Positions 1 through 7,294 of a stretch of DNA of 53,276 nucleotides are shown in pieces (positions within the stretch are counted from its first letter, which is position 1; each line of letters starts with the position of its first letter). Origin of the DNA: Methylotenera sp. (lineage in GTDB: Bacteria; Pseudomonadota; Gammaproteobacteria; Burkholderiales; Methylophilaceae); the NCBI GenBank assembly GCA_028688575.1, contig JAQTXW010000010.1, positions 1 to 53,276 of the forward strand, given 5' to 3'. Under the pieces are notes generated by a model. That model was not told the origin of the DNA, did no database searches, and was given only the letters and a program-made list of their open reading frames with translations. The translations under genes were made by a program, and so were the position numbers.

Positions 1-2
1 TA

Positions 3-287
3 ATCTGCACGCCTAATATGCACCGAGTGCATCACTCAACAGCACGCGATGAAATGGACACTAACTTCGGTTTTTTTCTTTCAATATGGGATAGGTTCTG
101 CGGTACAGCGCATCATCCACCGCCCCGTGCGGGACACGAAAAAGTCGCACTTGGCTTGCCTTACCTCAGAGATCAATCACGGCTTGGTTTGTGGCAACTG
201 CTCATCTTGCCGTTCCGTGTGTCCAGGCAAACGGCGAGTTTAGGCTTGTCGCCTGATAAAATTGAAGGTCAGACTGCAGAAAAATAA
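3..287 (+). CDS. Sterol desaturase / fatty acid hydroxylase family protein, 3' end only
   Basis: The reading frame is already open at the first bases of the window, so this is the C-terminal part of a gene that begins upstream. The visible sequence starts TPNMHRVHHS, which is the third histidine box (HxxHH) of the membrane di-iron fatty acid hydroxylase/sterol desaturase family, followed by the family's typical NFGFxLSIWDRxxGT block and a tail with HEKVALGL. These enzymes are integral membrane proteins that use a histidine-bound di-iron centre to hydroxylate or desaturate lipids; the substrate here cannot be told. An ATG at 18 lies inside the histidine motif and is not a real start. The next gene, a glucokinase, begins 117 bp downstream on the same strand. 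Confidence 0.85.
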   Translation: MCTPNMHRVHHSTARDEMDTNFGFFLSIWDRFCGTAHHPPPRAGHEKVALGLPYLRDQSRLGLWQLLILPFRVSRQTASLGLSPDKIEGQTAEK

Positions 288-298
288 CCAATTTTTGT

Positions 299-321
299 GA
301 CGCCATTTTAAAAAATGCGTC
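299..321. repeat. Interrupted inverted repeat upstream of glucokinase
   Basis: Arms GACGC+ATTTT (299-303, 305-309) and AAAAT+GCGTC (312-321) pair with a single bulged C at 304. There is no T-run after it, so it is a weak terminator candidate for the upstream desaturase gene; it could equally be an operator for the glucokinase gene about 80 bp downstream. Confidence 0.35.
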
Positions 322-403
322 TATACAACTTTTATGTAAGAATTTTGGGGTTGTAACGACTAATGCCAAGCATGATTGATGCGATAAATTGCGAGATTAA
401 ACA

Positions 404-1396
404 ATGAACGTACTTGCGGGCGATATTGGTGGCACAAAATCTGAACTGGCTATTTACGATATTGAGCAATTAAAACTAAATCCTACCTCGGCACCGTTGT
501 TTGGCATGCGTTTTTTAAATCGCGATCAAAGCGGTTTTTTAGCAATGTTGCAGTCATTTTTAGATCAGGCGCAAATTTTAGTTAATTCGGCTTGTTTTGC
601 TGTTGCAGGCACCGTGCGAGATGGACGCTGTCGCATGCCAAATCTATCTTGGGAAATTTCAGCGCAGGAAGTGCGCACGCATTTAGCGATTAATCACGTC
701 GAACTCATCAATGACCTGGCAGCAACAGCGCACGGCATGCTGGTGCTGCCCGCCGACCAGTTAAAAACTATCAATGCAGGTGCGTCATTGGCTAATGGCA
801 ATTTTGCATTAATCGCAGCAGGTACAGGTTTAGGTGAAGCCATTGTTTTTGCAGATAGCCATGGGGGTTATCACGTATCGGCTTCAGAAGGCGGGCACGT
901 CGATTACGCACCAAATGCCGAAAGTGATCTTGTATTGTTACATTTTTTAAAATCCAAATTTGATCATGTAAGCTGGGAGCGCGTGGTTTCGGGTTATGGT
1001 CTAACCAATATTTATGCGTTCTTACTTGCATCAGGCCATTATTTCGAGCCTCATGCAGTGACTGAAAATATCCAGGCCGCAAGTGATCATGCCGCCGCAA
1101 TTACGCTAGCAGCCCAATCAGGCGAATCTCCACTATGTATTGAAGCCTTGGATATTTTTATACGCAACTACGGAGCGGCAGCGGGTAATCTTGCATTAAA
1201 GGCGCTGGCAACAGGTGGTTTATATATTGGTGGTGGTATTGCGCCCAAACTTGCCGAACATTTGATTAAAGGTGGTTTTATGCAGGCATTTACGCACAAG
1301 GGAAGATTTTCAGAATTAATGAAAAGTATTCCTGTTAAATTGATATTAGAACCTAAAACGGCGCTTATTGGGGCGGCCATTTATTCAATAAATTAA
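404..1396 (+). CDS. glk: Glucokinase (non-ROK, PF02685 family)
   Basis: Phosphorylates glucose with ATP to glucose-6-phosphate in the cytoplasm. The 330-residue length fits the bacterial Glk family. The N-terminal phosphate-binding motif GDIGGTKS is at residues 6-13, the catalytic-site segment ELINDLAATAHG at about 100-111, AAGTGLGEA near 139, and the family motif SEGGHVDYAPN near 163. It lacks the ROK zinc motif CGCGxxGCxE, which is present in the second sugar kinase of this window (35558-36490), so the two kinases are different families. It stands alone, facing msrB, with which it shares an AT-rich terminator. Glucose-6-phosphate made here could enter the glycogen block at 36-45 kb. Confidence 0.93.
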   Translation: MNVLAGDIGGTKSELAIYDIEQLKLNPTSAPLFGMRFLNRDQSGFLAMLQSFLDQAQILVNSACFAVAGTVRDGRCRMPNLSWEISAQEVRTHLAINHVELINDLAATAHGMLVLPADQLKTINAGASLANGNFALIAAGTGLGEAIVFADSHGGYHVSASEGGHVDYAPNAESDLVLLHFLKSKFDHVSWERVVSGYGLTNIYAFLLASGHYFEPHAVTENIQAASDHAAAITLAAQSGESPLCIEALDIFIRNYGAAAGNLALKALATGGLYIGGGIAPKLAEHLIKGGFMQAFTHKGRFSELMKSIPVKLILEPKTALIGAAIYSIN

Positions 1397-1424
1397 ATTA
1401 ATTAAATAATTTAATTTATTGAAT
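1383..1424. terminator. AT-rich bidirectional terminator between convergent glk and msrB
   Basis: A perfect 18-bp inverted repeat (1383-1400 with 1407-1424, loop ATTAAA) made almost only of A and T. It overlaps the stop codon of glk and abuts the stop of msrB, and is flanked by T-rich sequence on both sides. Position between convergent genes supports a shared terminator, though the stem is weak for its length. Confidence 0.6.
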
Positions 1425-1425
1425 T

Positions 1426-1845
1426 TTATATATTTATTACCTCAGGAAGAGGGGCGTCTTCTGGAATAAACTGCAATGCAACACCATTGTTGCAATAGCG
1501 CAACCCTGTTGGTGCAGGACCATCTGTAAAGACATGTCCTTGATGACCTCCACAATGTGCACAGTGATATTCAGTACGTGGCCATATTAACTTGTAATCA
1601 CTTTTCGTTACTAGTGCGTCAGGTAGGGCATCGCAGAAGCTAGGCCAGCCCGTGCCACTTTCATATTTTTGACTAGATTTAAATAGGGGGGATAAGCAGG
1701 CTGCGCAAACAAAGGTGCCAGTGCGGTGCTCATGATTTAACTCACTTGAACCAGCGCGCTCAGTTGCCTCTCGAAACAAAACATCGTAACGCTCAGGAGG
1801 CAGCAAGGCTTCCCACGCAGTTAATTTTTCTTTTACCAATGGCAT
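1426..1845 (-). CDS. msrB: Peptide methionine-R-sulfoxide reductase MsrB
   Basis: Reduces methionine-R-sulfoxide in damaged proteins, normally with thioredoxin as electron donor, in the cytoplasm (no signal peptide). At 139 residues it has the usual single-domain length. Zinc-binding pairs C47/C50 and C95/C98 are present, as are the SGTGWPSF substrate-loop motif (63-70) and the catalytic cysteine C118 in RYCNN, where most relatives have RYCxN. The two residues after the usual N differ a little (NNGVALQF instead of NSASLRF). It converges on glk. The window also carries msrPQ (4647-6266), the periplasmic repair system, so both compartments are served from this stretch. Confidence 0.95.
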   Translation of the reverse strand: MPLVKEKLTAWEALLPPERYDVLFREATERAGSSELNHEHRTGTFVCAACLSPLFKSSQKYESGTGWPSFCDALPDALVTKSDYKLIWPRTEYHCAHCGGHQGHVFTDGPAPTGLRYCNNGVALQFIPEDAPLPEVINI

Positions 1846-1986
1846 GTCGCATTTTCCATACAGAATAATCTAAAAAAATAGCTAGCTATCCTTAAATGGC
1901 CAGTTTATTAAAATGACCAATTTCTTAGTGGGATGATTCGATTTCAAGTTGGTTAGTCTTTTTAAAACGTCCTGCATCGGCTAGCC

Positions 1987-2865
1987 TCAAGAGAGTATAT
2001 GATACTTTTCATCCATATACTCAGAGATAACCACGTGTTTGCTGCTTTCTAATACCAGCTCGTTCAATAATTGATTATCTACCAATGGCTCCAGATTTTT
2101 TGCGCTGCCTTTGCGACCCGTTGGTGTGATGGAGAGTTGCCATGCCTGCTTGTTTACCAGCGCTTCGCTTCCACACGACCTGCAATAAACATGGTCACCA
2201 TGTAAATTATTTTTTGTAATGACAATAGTAGGGCCGCAAATTGGACATTCCTGTAATGGAATGCCTGGCTCGCTGTGGCCGATAATTTCATCCAAGACAC
2301 CTGCATTACCCAATTGAATAAACCGATATCCCCAATCAGCATGGAACTGTGAGCCAAGATTTTCTTGTATGATGGCTAGCGCTTGCTCTTTAGGCATACC
2401 TTTGCGATAAGGCCTTGTACTAGTCATTGCATCAAACGCGTCACAAATGCCAACAATACTTGCATCTAAGCTAATCGCAGCACCAGACAAGCCGTTAGGA
2501 TAGCCATTGCCATCAGGCATTTCATGATGCGCAAGCACAGCGCTTTTCACTAGTTCAGCTAATGGGTGATTGGAGAGCAAACGATGTCCGACATCAGGGT
2601 GCGTCTTGATAAGTTCATACTCATCATCAGTTAGTTTACCTGGCTTATTTAAAATTGCATCTGAAACTGCAATTTTGCCTATATCGTGTAGAAAGCCACC
2701 AATTGCAATGCGCGCAACTGTACTAAGTGGCAACTCACTATCATTCGCCAAAATTCTACAATATTGTGAAACGCGCCATAAATGTCCGCCTGTGTAAGGA
2801 TCTTTAGCTTCGACCATAGAGGCCATTACAAAAAGGCTTTTAATCAAATGCTCAACATATGTCAT
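1987..2865 (-). CDS. HD-GYP domain protein with C-terminal zinc ribbon (probable c-di-GMP phosphodiesterase)
   Basis: HD-GYP proteins hydrolyse cyclic di-GMP. With the start chosen here the protein has 292 residues. The catalytic HD pair lies in FLHDIGK (residues 60-61) and the GYP signature in HHEMPDGNGYP (GYP 121-123); DAFDAMTSTRPYR is also present. No sensory domain precedes the catalytic domain. After it comes a short segment with two CxxC pairs (C207/C210 and C228/C231), a likely zinc ribbon that is unusual for this family. A longer frame starts at 2922, but that start lies within the dif-like attachment site, while ATG at 2865 has a GAAAGG ribosome-binding site 8 nt upstream. The integrated element begins only about 50 bp upstream, so its promoter may straddle the junction. 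Confidence 0.9.
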   Translation of the reverse strand: MTYVEHLIKSLFVMASMVEAKDPYTGGHLWRVSQYCRILANDSELPLSTVARIAIGGFLHDIGKIAVSDAILNKPGKLTDDEYELIKTHPDVGHRLLSNHPLAELVKSAVLAHHEMPDGNGYPNGLSGAAISLDASIVGICDAFDAMTSTRPYRKGMPKEQALAIIQENLGSQFHADWGYRFIQLGNAGVLDEIIGHSEPGIPLQECPICGPTIVITKNNLHGDHVYCRSCGSEALVNKQAWQLSITPTGRKGSAKNLEPLVDNQLLNELVLESSKHVVISEYMDEKYHILS

Positions 2866-2901
2866 TACACGACCTTTCAGTATTGATGTAACAGATGTTC
2901 T

Positions 2902-2929
2902 ATTTCGTATAATGTATAGCAAATCAAGT
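2902..2929 (+). other. dif-like hybrid attachment site (left end of IMEX)
   Basis: XerC arm ATTTCGTATAA (2902-2912) and centre TGTATA (2913-2918) are identical to the dif site at 4421, in the same orientation. The right arm GCAAATCAAGT does not match the XerD arm. This is the expected product when a phage site with a poor XerD arm recombines into dif: the left junction keeps the chromosomal XerC arm and gains the phage arm. Confidence 0.8.
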
Positions 2930-2998
2930 AATGGCGCGGTTTCCAGCCATTTTTACAGTTAAAAATTTGAGTTGTAGATTTTCTAAAATCAGAAAAAA

Positions 2999-3007
2999 TT
3001 ATCCACA
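2999..3007 (+). promoter_or_regulatory. Perfect DnaA-box match within the IMEX
   Basis: TTATCCACA, identical to the E. coli consensus DnaA box, about 80 bp inside the left end of the element. One such 9-mer can occur by chance in a window this long, and no cluster of boxes is seen, so a replication role is only possible. Confidence 0.25.
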
Positions 3008-3063
3008 GGCTCGCTAAGCCTTATCTAGCCTAGCTTTTACGGGGTTTCAGCCCATTTTCCGAA

Positions 3064-3675
3064 TTACTGTGCCTCCCATTCTAAAGCGTCGTTTGCCGCT
3101 TCTGCAATACCTGTAAATTTACGGTATTTTTCAGGCTTAGCCGAGCTGAAGGTTTTTTCTTGCAGACTAGCAACGCCTGCACCTCTTAACATTAAGTTTC
3201 GATGCCCTTGGGCGCCCAATCGCGCGGTCGCGCGACTTGGGGCATCGCTAGCGGACGTCTCAATCTCAACGGTAGCAAGGTTTTGCTTTTTACTGGCTTT
3301 TGCCTCTGCACGCTCTTTCAACCACTGCTTAGCCATCCATAAATAATTGCTGAGGTAAAGTAACTGGTAAGGCTCAAAAGCACGTCCAGCAGGGCTGTAT
3401 AGTGCGCCTTTGTAAATGCTCCATCCTTCCCACTGTTTGCCAACCAATGCATAGCCACCAAACAAGCGCATGAGCCGAAATGCTGAATAAGGGATAGTGC
3501 TGGATCCATTCTCCCAATTTCTAACTGTCTTAGTCGTGACGTTGAGCATATCAGCTGCCTGTTTGATGTCTAAACCAGCACGTTTGCGGCAGGTGTGGAA
3601 TACCTCTGGGTCGTTCCACCTGCGCTTAGTTTTCTGGGTTCGCATAACAGTTTGGCCGGTGGATAAATCCACCAT
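3064..3675 (-). CDS. VC1465/XafT-family Xer recombination activation factor (DUF3653)
   Basis: The protein has an N-terminal helix-turn-helix (about residues 35-57, AADMLNVTTKTVRNWENG) followed by the phage DUF3653 signature: RLMRLFGG, then KQWEGWSIYKGALYSPAGRAF (80-100). This is the family to which VC1465 of the Vibrio cholerae satellite phage TLC-phi belongs; that protein switches on XerD catalysis at dif without FtsK. The gene sits between two dif-derived repeats, which fits the role well. The start is uncertain: ATG at 3675 overlaps the upstream gene by 106 bp, and an ATG at 3645 gives a shorter overlap and begins nearer the conserved region; neither has a clear ribosome-binding site, suggesting translational coupling. 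The C-terminal 70 residues are Ala/Ser/Lys-rich and poorly conserved. Confidence 0.82.
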   Translation of the reverse strand: MVDLSTGQTVMRTQKTKRRWNDPEVFHTCRKRAGLDIKQAADMLNVTTKTVRNWENGSSTIPYSAFRLMRLFGGYALVGKQWEGWSIYKGALYSPAGRAFEPYQLLYLSNYLWMAKQWLKERAEAKASKKQNLATVEIETSASDAPSRATARLGAQGHRNLMLRGAGVASLQEKTFSSAKPEKYRKFTGIAEAANDALEWEAQ

Positions 3676-3824
3676 GATTTGGTGAGAGGGTGCTTAGACG
3701 CGCCAAAGATTTTGCCTTGTCGACAAAGGGACTGCACGTAGCCAACGCCCAGCCCCATTTGTTCCGCAAACTGTCTTAATGGCAAGCCTTTTCTTGAGAT
3801 TCCATCGAAGTAAGGTTTAGGCAT
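3570..3824 (-). CDS. Small helix-turn-helix protein of the IMEX, excisionase-like
   Basis: 84 residues, start chosen at ATG 3824, which overlaps the stop of the upstream gene (3817) by 8 bp, as expected in a coupled operon; a longer frame to 3869 would overlap far more. The segment LRQFAEQMGLGVGYVQSLCRQGKI followed by SWWIYPPAK resembles the winged/MerR-like HTH of small phage DNA-binding proteins that recognise a site and end in a W-x-I/V wing. It could be a repressor or a recombination directionality factor for Xer excision; nothing in the sequence decides between these. Its 3' end overlaps the XafT-type gene in another frame. Confidence 0.65.
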   Translation of the reverse strand: MPKPYFDGISRKGLPLRQFAEQMGLGVGYVQSLCRQGKIFGASKHPLTKSWWIYPPAKLLCEPRKLSAGGTTQRYSTPAANVLV

Positions 3825-4161
3825 TTTGCACCTCGACTTCAAAATGAAAGCTTTCTGTACCTGGCGCATTCAGATTGGAAGGGGGCGTGTTAAAAAACTC
3901 TTTTTCCATCTCCACCACATCTGCCAGGAATTGCTGCTGCTCTTTGGCTCGTTCGTTTTCTGACTTGTGTTTATACAGTTGGTCAAAAAATGCATCTATG
4001 AGGCTTTGGAGCGTTTTTTTATCATGTTGGCTATCACCACATTCAACAGCATTTAATTCTGCGTCTATGAGGCTATACAGCAGTTTGATTTGACCTTTGG
4101 TTAAATCAATATTGATGATGCTTGAATCGCATGTATCGGTTGGTTTGTAATCCGTACTCAT
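3817..4161 (-). CDS. Unknown acidic protein, first gene of the IMEX operon
   Basis: 114 residues, strongly acidic, predicted largely helical in the middle (residues 20-85, many Leu, Glu, Lys, Gln), without signal peptide or membrane segment. I do not recognise the family. A ribosome-binding site AGGAGAATGAC precedes the ATG at 4161. It is translationally coupled to the HTH gene behind it. Its position as the promoter-proximal gene, with the nested palindrome and dif site immediately upstream, suggests a role in the life cycle of the element, for example control of copy number or recombination, but this is a guess from position only. Confidence 0.6.
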   Translation of the reverse strand: MSTDYKPTDTCDSSIINIDLTKGQIKLLYSLIDAELNAVECGDSQHDKKTLQSLIDAFFDQLYKHKSENERAKEQQQFLADVVEMEKEFFNTPPSNLNAPGTESFHFEVEVQNA

Positions 4162-4230
4162 GTCATTCTCCTAGGGTTGATGTTTTCACAAACAACCTGC
4201 GGAAAATTTTTCCCACTACGCTTCAAAAAA

Positions 4231-4303
4231 AACCTTGAATTTTAAAATTAAAAAAGGGGCCCCCGCGTGCGGGGTATTGTTTTTATATTTTAAAATCTAG
4301 GTT
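4231..4303. repeat. Large nested palindrome upstream of the IMEX genes
   Basis: Outer arms AACCT..AATTTTAAAAT (4231-4248) and ATTTTAAAAT..AGGTT (4287-4303) pair with a small internal mismatch. The apex holds a GC hairpin CCCCG-CGTG-CGGGG (4262-4274), preceded by GGGGC at 4256-4260. The contrast of an AT stem capped with GC, about 120 bp from dif, fits a single-strand origin, packaging hairpin or insulating terminator of a filamentous-phage-like element; T-runs occur on both sides. Confidence 0.6.
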
Positions 4304-4420
4304 AAAAATTCAACTGCAAGCTACAAACTACACGGTTATTTCAAATTGACCACTTTAGACTTTACGTACCAGTTACACGTAAAGTATCGCTCAAAAGTGA
4401 GCAAAAATAGCCAAGTTCGT

Positions 4421-4448
4421 ATTTCGTATAATGTATATTATGTAAAAT
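4421..4448 (+). other. dif: Chromosome dimer resolution site dif
   Basis: 28 bp in the standard 11-6-11 arrangement: XerC arm ATTTCGTATAA (4421-4431), centre TGTATA (4432-4437), XerD arm TTATGTAAAAT (4438-4448). The centre equals that of E. coli dif and the XerD arm differs at one position. XerC/XerD act here under FtsK to separate chromosome dimers, so the window should lie at the replication terminus. In the present arrangement the XerC arm and centre came from the element and the XerD arm from the chromosome, giving a whole site. Confidence 0.88.
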
Positions 4449-4646
4449 TATAAATATACCATAATATGCTGGGTCAGCATGTCTGAAGTTAAAGCATGAA
4501 ATGAATAGCGAGTCACTCACTTTACCCCCCTTATAAATGCCCCATAATAAATTCAAAAAAACAACAGTTTGTCGAGAAAGCTTTCAGTTAGTCGACACAC
4601 CAAGCTTAAACTTACATTTATTTTAAATAGATAAGTTACAGAAAAA

Positions 4647-5261
4647 CTAGCGCTGCTTGTAATGATGAAAATAAATTCTGATTCCCAGAAAAATTGCCAG
4701 TACACCGCAAAAAAACAAGGGCTCCCTGATGTCAAGTTTAACTAACCACAAAAAATGAACAACACCTAAAACTGCAATGAGATAAACCAATTGGTGTAAT
4801 TTTTTCCATTTTTCACGTAGGCATTTTATTGCTGCGTTGTTGGAGGTGGCGGCAAGTGGTACTAACATCACAAAAGCAGCAAAGCCCACTAAAATCCTTG
4901 GGTGTTTAATAATATCCTTGGTAATTTCACTCCAGTCAAAAGAGAAATCCAGCCATGTATAAATAACGACATGTAAACATGCATAAAAAAATGTGAATAA
5001 ACCAAACATACGCCTTAATTGAAGTTGCCAGACCCTACCTGCTAATAACCTTATTGGCGTGAGACTTAGGGTTGTTAGCAGCATAAATAAAGCCCAGAAA
5101 CCCGTTGAGCGCTCGATAAACTCAATCGGGTTGGCGGTTAAATCATCCCTAATGCCCAAGAAAATAAGCCTGAAAAAAGGCATGAAGCAGAGGATGAAAA
5201 CAACTCGCTTAATCCGTGTGATTTGGTGTTTGGGGGGGGCTTTACTTAAAAAAGCGAGCAT
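4647..5261 (-). CDS. msrQ: MsrQ, heme-binding membrane subunit of periplasmic methionine sulfoxide reductase
   Basis: A 204-residue integral membrane b-type cytochrome of the YedZ/MsrQ (ferric reductase-like) family, passing electrons from the quinone pool or flavin to MsrP. About six hydrophobic helices are visible, with histidines in helices that suit heme ligation (FYACLHVVIYTWLDFSFDW, KLHQLVYLIAVLGVVHFLW). Length matches the family. It lies 6 bp downstream of msrP in the usual msrP-msrQ order, clearly one operon. The region after its stop is the AT-rich stretch leading to dif. Confidence 0.92.
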   Translation of the reverse strand: MLAFLSKAPPKHQITRIKRVVFILCFMPFFRLIFLGIRDDLTANPIEFIERSTGFWALFMLLTTLSLTPIRLLAGRVWQLQLRRMFGLFTFFYACLHVVIYTWLDFSFDWSEITKDIIKHPRILVGFAAFVMLVPLAATSNNAAIKCLREKWKKLHQLVYLIAVLGVVHFLWLVKLDIREPLFFCGVLAIFLGIRIYFHHYKQR

Positions 5262-5267
5262 GATTGC

Positions 5268-6266
5268 CTAGAAGTTTTTGCGTAAGTCCATGCCCGCATA
5301 CATTTGCCCTACTTGCTCAGCGTAGCCGTTAAACAACTGCGTTTTGATGCGACCTGCAAACAAGCCTGAACCAATGCGCTTTTCAGTGGATTGTGACCAG
5401 CGCGGGTGTTCGACTTGCGGATTCACATTGGCATAAAAACCATATTCTCTAGGTCCTGCTTTCATCCATGTGGTTTGTGGCATTTTTTCTGTAAAGCGTA
5501 TTTTAACTATCGATTTTGCGCCTTTAAAGCCATATTTCCATGGCACGACTAAGCGCATGGGGGCGCCATTTTGGTTGGGTAAATGCTCTCCGTAAAGGCC
5601 AACAGCCATGATGGTAAGCGGATGCATGGCTTCATCCATGCGCAAGCCCTCTGTATAGGGCCAGTCCAGAATTGGCAAATTAACGCCTGGCATCTGCTGT
5701 TTATCTGCGAGTGAAATGAATTCCACATATTTTGCATTGGCTGTGGGTTCCGCCCATTTAATCAACTGTGCGAGTGGAAAACCCAGCCAAGGGATGACCA
5801 TGGACCAGCCTTCCACACAGCGCATGCGGTAAATGCGCTCTTCTAACGGGGCTAATTTGTAAATTTCTTCTATGCTTATGGTTTTGTTTTTCTTCACTTC
5901 ACCCTCAATGCTAACCGTCCATGGGTAAGGTTTAAATAATTTAGACTCAATGGCAGGTTCGCTCTTACCTGTGCCAAACTCGTAAAAATTGTTGTAGCTT
6001 GTTACGTCATCATATGGGGTGAGTTTTTCATCTTTGCCATATTGGGTTTTATTGATGATGGGAAGTTTAGGCAAAGTGTTGGTAGTTACAACCGCTTTTT
6101 TGGGCTGGCCAAGCCCATTTTCAGCATGCAAAATTTTGCTGTATCCAAGCGTTGATGCCGTAAGTAAGCCGAAACCAGCTGTTTGTATAAAATACCTGCG
6201 ATTTTCAAACACCTCTTTGGGTGTAATTTCTGAAGGGGGGTTATCAAATTGTTTTAGAAAAATCAT
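5268..6266 (-). CDS. msrP: MsrP, molybdopterin catalytic subunit of periplasmic methionine sulfoxide reductase
   Basis: Repairs oxidised methionines of periplasmic proteins using a molybdopterin cofactor. The N-terminus has a twin-arginine signal (R23-R24 in [12 protein letters not shown] followed by a hydrophobic stretch), so the folded enzyme is exported by Tat. The molybdenum-binding cysteine is C150 in [11 protein letters not shown], and the sulfite-oxidase-fold motifs [13 protein letters not shown] and [13 protein letters not shown] are present. The 332-residue length is normal. It precedes msrQ by 6 bp. Regulation is not visible; in other bacteria the pair responds to hypochlorite or other oxidative stress. 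Confidence 0.95.
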   Translation of the reverse strand: MIFLKQFDNPPSEITPKEVFENRRYFIQTAGFGLLTASTLGYSKILHAENGLGQPKKAVVTTNTLPKLPIINKTQYGKDEKLTPYDDVTSYNNFYEFGTGKSEPAIESKLFKPYPWTVSIEGEVKKNKTISIEEIYKLAPLEERIYRMRCVEGWSMVIPWLGFPLAQLIKWAEPTANAKYVEFISLADKQQMPGVNLPILDWPYTEGLRMDEAMHPLTIMAVGLYGEHLPNQNGAPMRLVVPWKYGFKGAKSIVKIRFTEKMPQTTWMKAGPREYGFYANVNPQVEHPRWSQSTEKRIGSGLFAGRIKTQLFNGYAEQVGQMYAGMDLRKNF

Positions 6267-6332
6267 CTCGACTCCTTTGAGACTGGTATGACTTTCAGCG
6301 CATGTTTTAGTTGCTTACATGATAATTATTTA

Positions 6333-7235
6333 TCAAAACAAACCCTGCGTTTCTTTGGTGATTTCCTCAGCCAACTGTGTGTCATTAATGGCTTGTGCAA
6401 TGCCTTTGGCATAGTCAACTAGAGTTTTGGCAGCAGGAGTGTCACCTCTTGCGGCTTTTGACAGCGCCAGCACATAACTGCCTTTGGCTTCGTAGTATTG
6501 TCCGCCCTGTTCTTTTGCGAATTTAATGATTTTATTCAGCACATTTTCTGCGCTGTCATATTTTTTTGCGATGACATAGTAACGCCCCAGCTCAACGCTG
6601 GAATGTGCGTATTGGTCTAATGTCCCTGCTTTTTCATGCATCAAAAAAGCTTTCACCTGATTCTCTAACGCTAACTCATCCTGTTTGAGCGTGTGATAGG
6701 TAAAGGCAATTTTTTCATAACTTTCGCCACGTTCATTGTCGTTAGCGTCAAGCTCATTGGCTTTTTTATAAAACGCTAAGGCTAAATCATATTTTTGCAG
6801 TTGAAAGTGAATGTCGCCAATCGCTATGTCACTCATGCGCTCAAAACCAGGGTATTTTGCCTGCCGTGAATAAGTAATGGCTTGTTGGTAACTGGCTAAA
6901 GCCTGTTCAAGTTGATTCTCGGCCTTGTATGCATGGCTGGTGATCAGCGCGATGACAGTTTTATCAAATGCATCAACAGACAAAGCATCGGCCTTGTTAA
7001 ACGCAAGCAATGCTCCGTTTAAATCATGATGGGCGCTTAGCGTGCGTCCCTGACAAATTAACGCATCCCGATCTTGGTCGTTAGCTCTCAGCGCCTTGGA
7101 TGACAAGGTAGCAGAAGTGCTTAGATCTCCCCTATCAAATGCTTTGTAGCACGCTGCAGCATCTTCTGATATTGCATAAACATTATTATTAAACAATAAG
7201 ATAAATGATAAAATTAAAGTATTTTGTAGTTTCAT
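6333..7235 (-). CDS. Secreted TPR-repeat protein of unknown role
   Basis: 300 residues. The first 21 residues form a Sec signal peptide (LILSFILLFNNNVYA), so the protein is probably periplasmic. The remainder is a chain of tetratricopeptide repeats: several helical pairs with the small-residue spacing of TPR motifs, for example ALLAFNKADALSVD, ALASYQQAITYSRQ and ALAFYKKANELDANDNERG. TPR arrays are protein-protein docking scaffolds; no catalytic domain is seen. It lies 66 bp upstream of nothing it clearly belongs to: msrP starts 67 bp downstream on the same strand and cysQ ends 60 bp on the other side, so a role with either is not shown. Confidence 0.8.
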   Translation of the reverse strand: MKLQNTLILSFILLFNNNVYAISEDAAACYKAFDRGDLSTSATLSSKALRANDQDRDALICQGRTLSAHHDLNGALLAFNKADALSVDAFDKTVIALITSHAYKAENQLEQALASYQQAITYSRQAKYPGFERMSDIAIGDIHFQLQKYDLALAFYKKANELDANDNERGESYEKIAFTYHTLKQDELALENQVKAFLMHEKAGTLDQYAHSSVELGRYYVIAKKYDSAENVLNKIIKFAKEQGGQYYEAKGSYVLALSKAARGDTPAAKTLVDYAKGIAQAINDTQLAEEITKETQGLF

Positions 7236-7294
7236 TTTTAGTGGCTTTTTTAGATAATTTAGTGATGAGTGAGTTGAATGAAATCAAGCAGGAT

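Larger units (their letters stand above)
2919..4437. mobile_element. Small Xer-integrated mobile element (IMEX) at the chromosomal dif site
   Basis: The element is bounded by an 18-bp direct repeat (2901-2918 and 4420-4437) that is the XerC arm plus centre of dif; the repeat unit is 1519 bp. Inside are three minus-strand genes: an unknown 114-residue protein, an 84-residue HTH protein and a DUF3653/VC1465-type Xer activation factor, plus a 73-nt nested palindrome. VC1465-family proteins are known from the vibrio satellite phage TLC-phi, where XafT activates Xer recombination at dif. No integrase, replication initiator or coat gene is visible, so this is either a satellite or a deletion remnant of a larger element. 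Confidence 0.82.
4162..4646. other. Gene-free stretch containing palindrome and dif
   Basis: 485 bp without a convincing gene. It contains the ribosome-binding site of the first IMEX gene, the nested palindrome, the dif site at 4421-4448, a short hairpin ATGCTG-GGT-CAGCAT around 4466-4480, and AT-rich sequence down to the end of msrQ. A 64-codon minus frame at 4362-4556 runs across dif and is judged spurious. Confidence 0.7.

Noticed and set aside
18-287. Separate small gene starting at ATG 18
   Set aside because: The frame is open before that ATG and the ATG lies in the histidine box of a sterol desaturase; it is the end of a larger gene.
2866-2922. Longer N-terminus for the HD-GYP protein
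   Set aside because: It would begin inside the dif-like site and lacks a ribosome-binding site; ATG 2865 has one.
2999-3007. Chromosomal replication origin
   Set aside because: A single DnaA box without cluster, dnaA or AT-rich unwinding region next to a terminus dif site does not support oriC.
4362-4556. 64-codon minus-strand gene
   Set aside because: It crosses the dif site, has no ribosome-binding site and an AT-driven composition.
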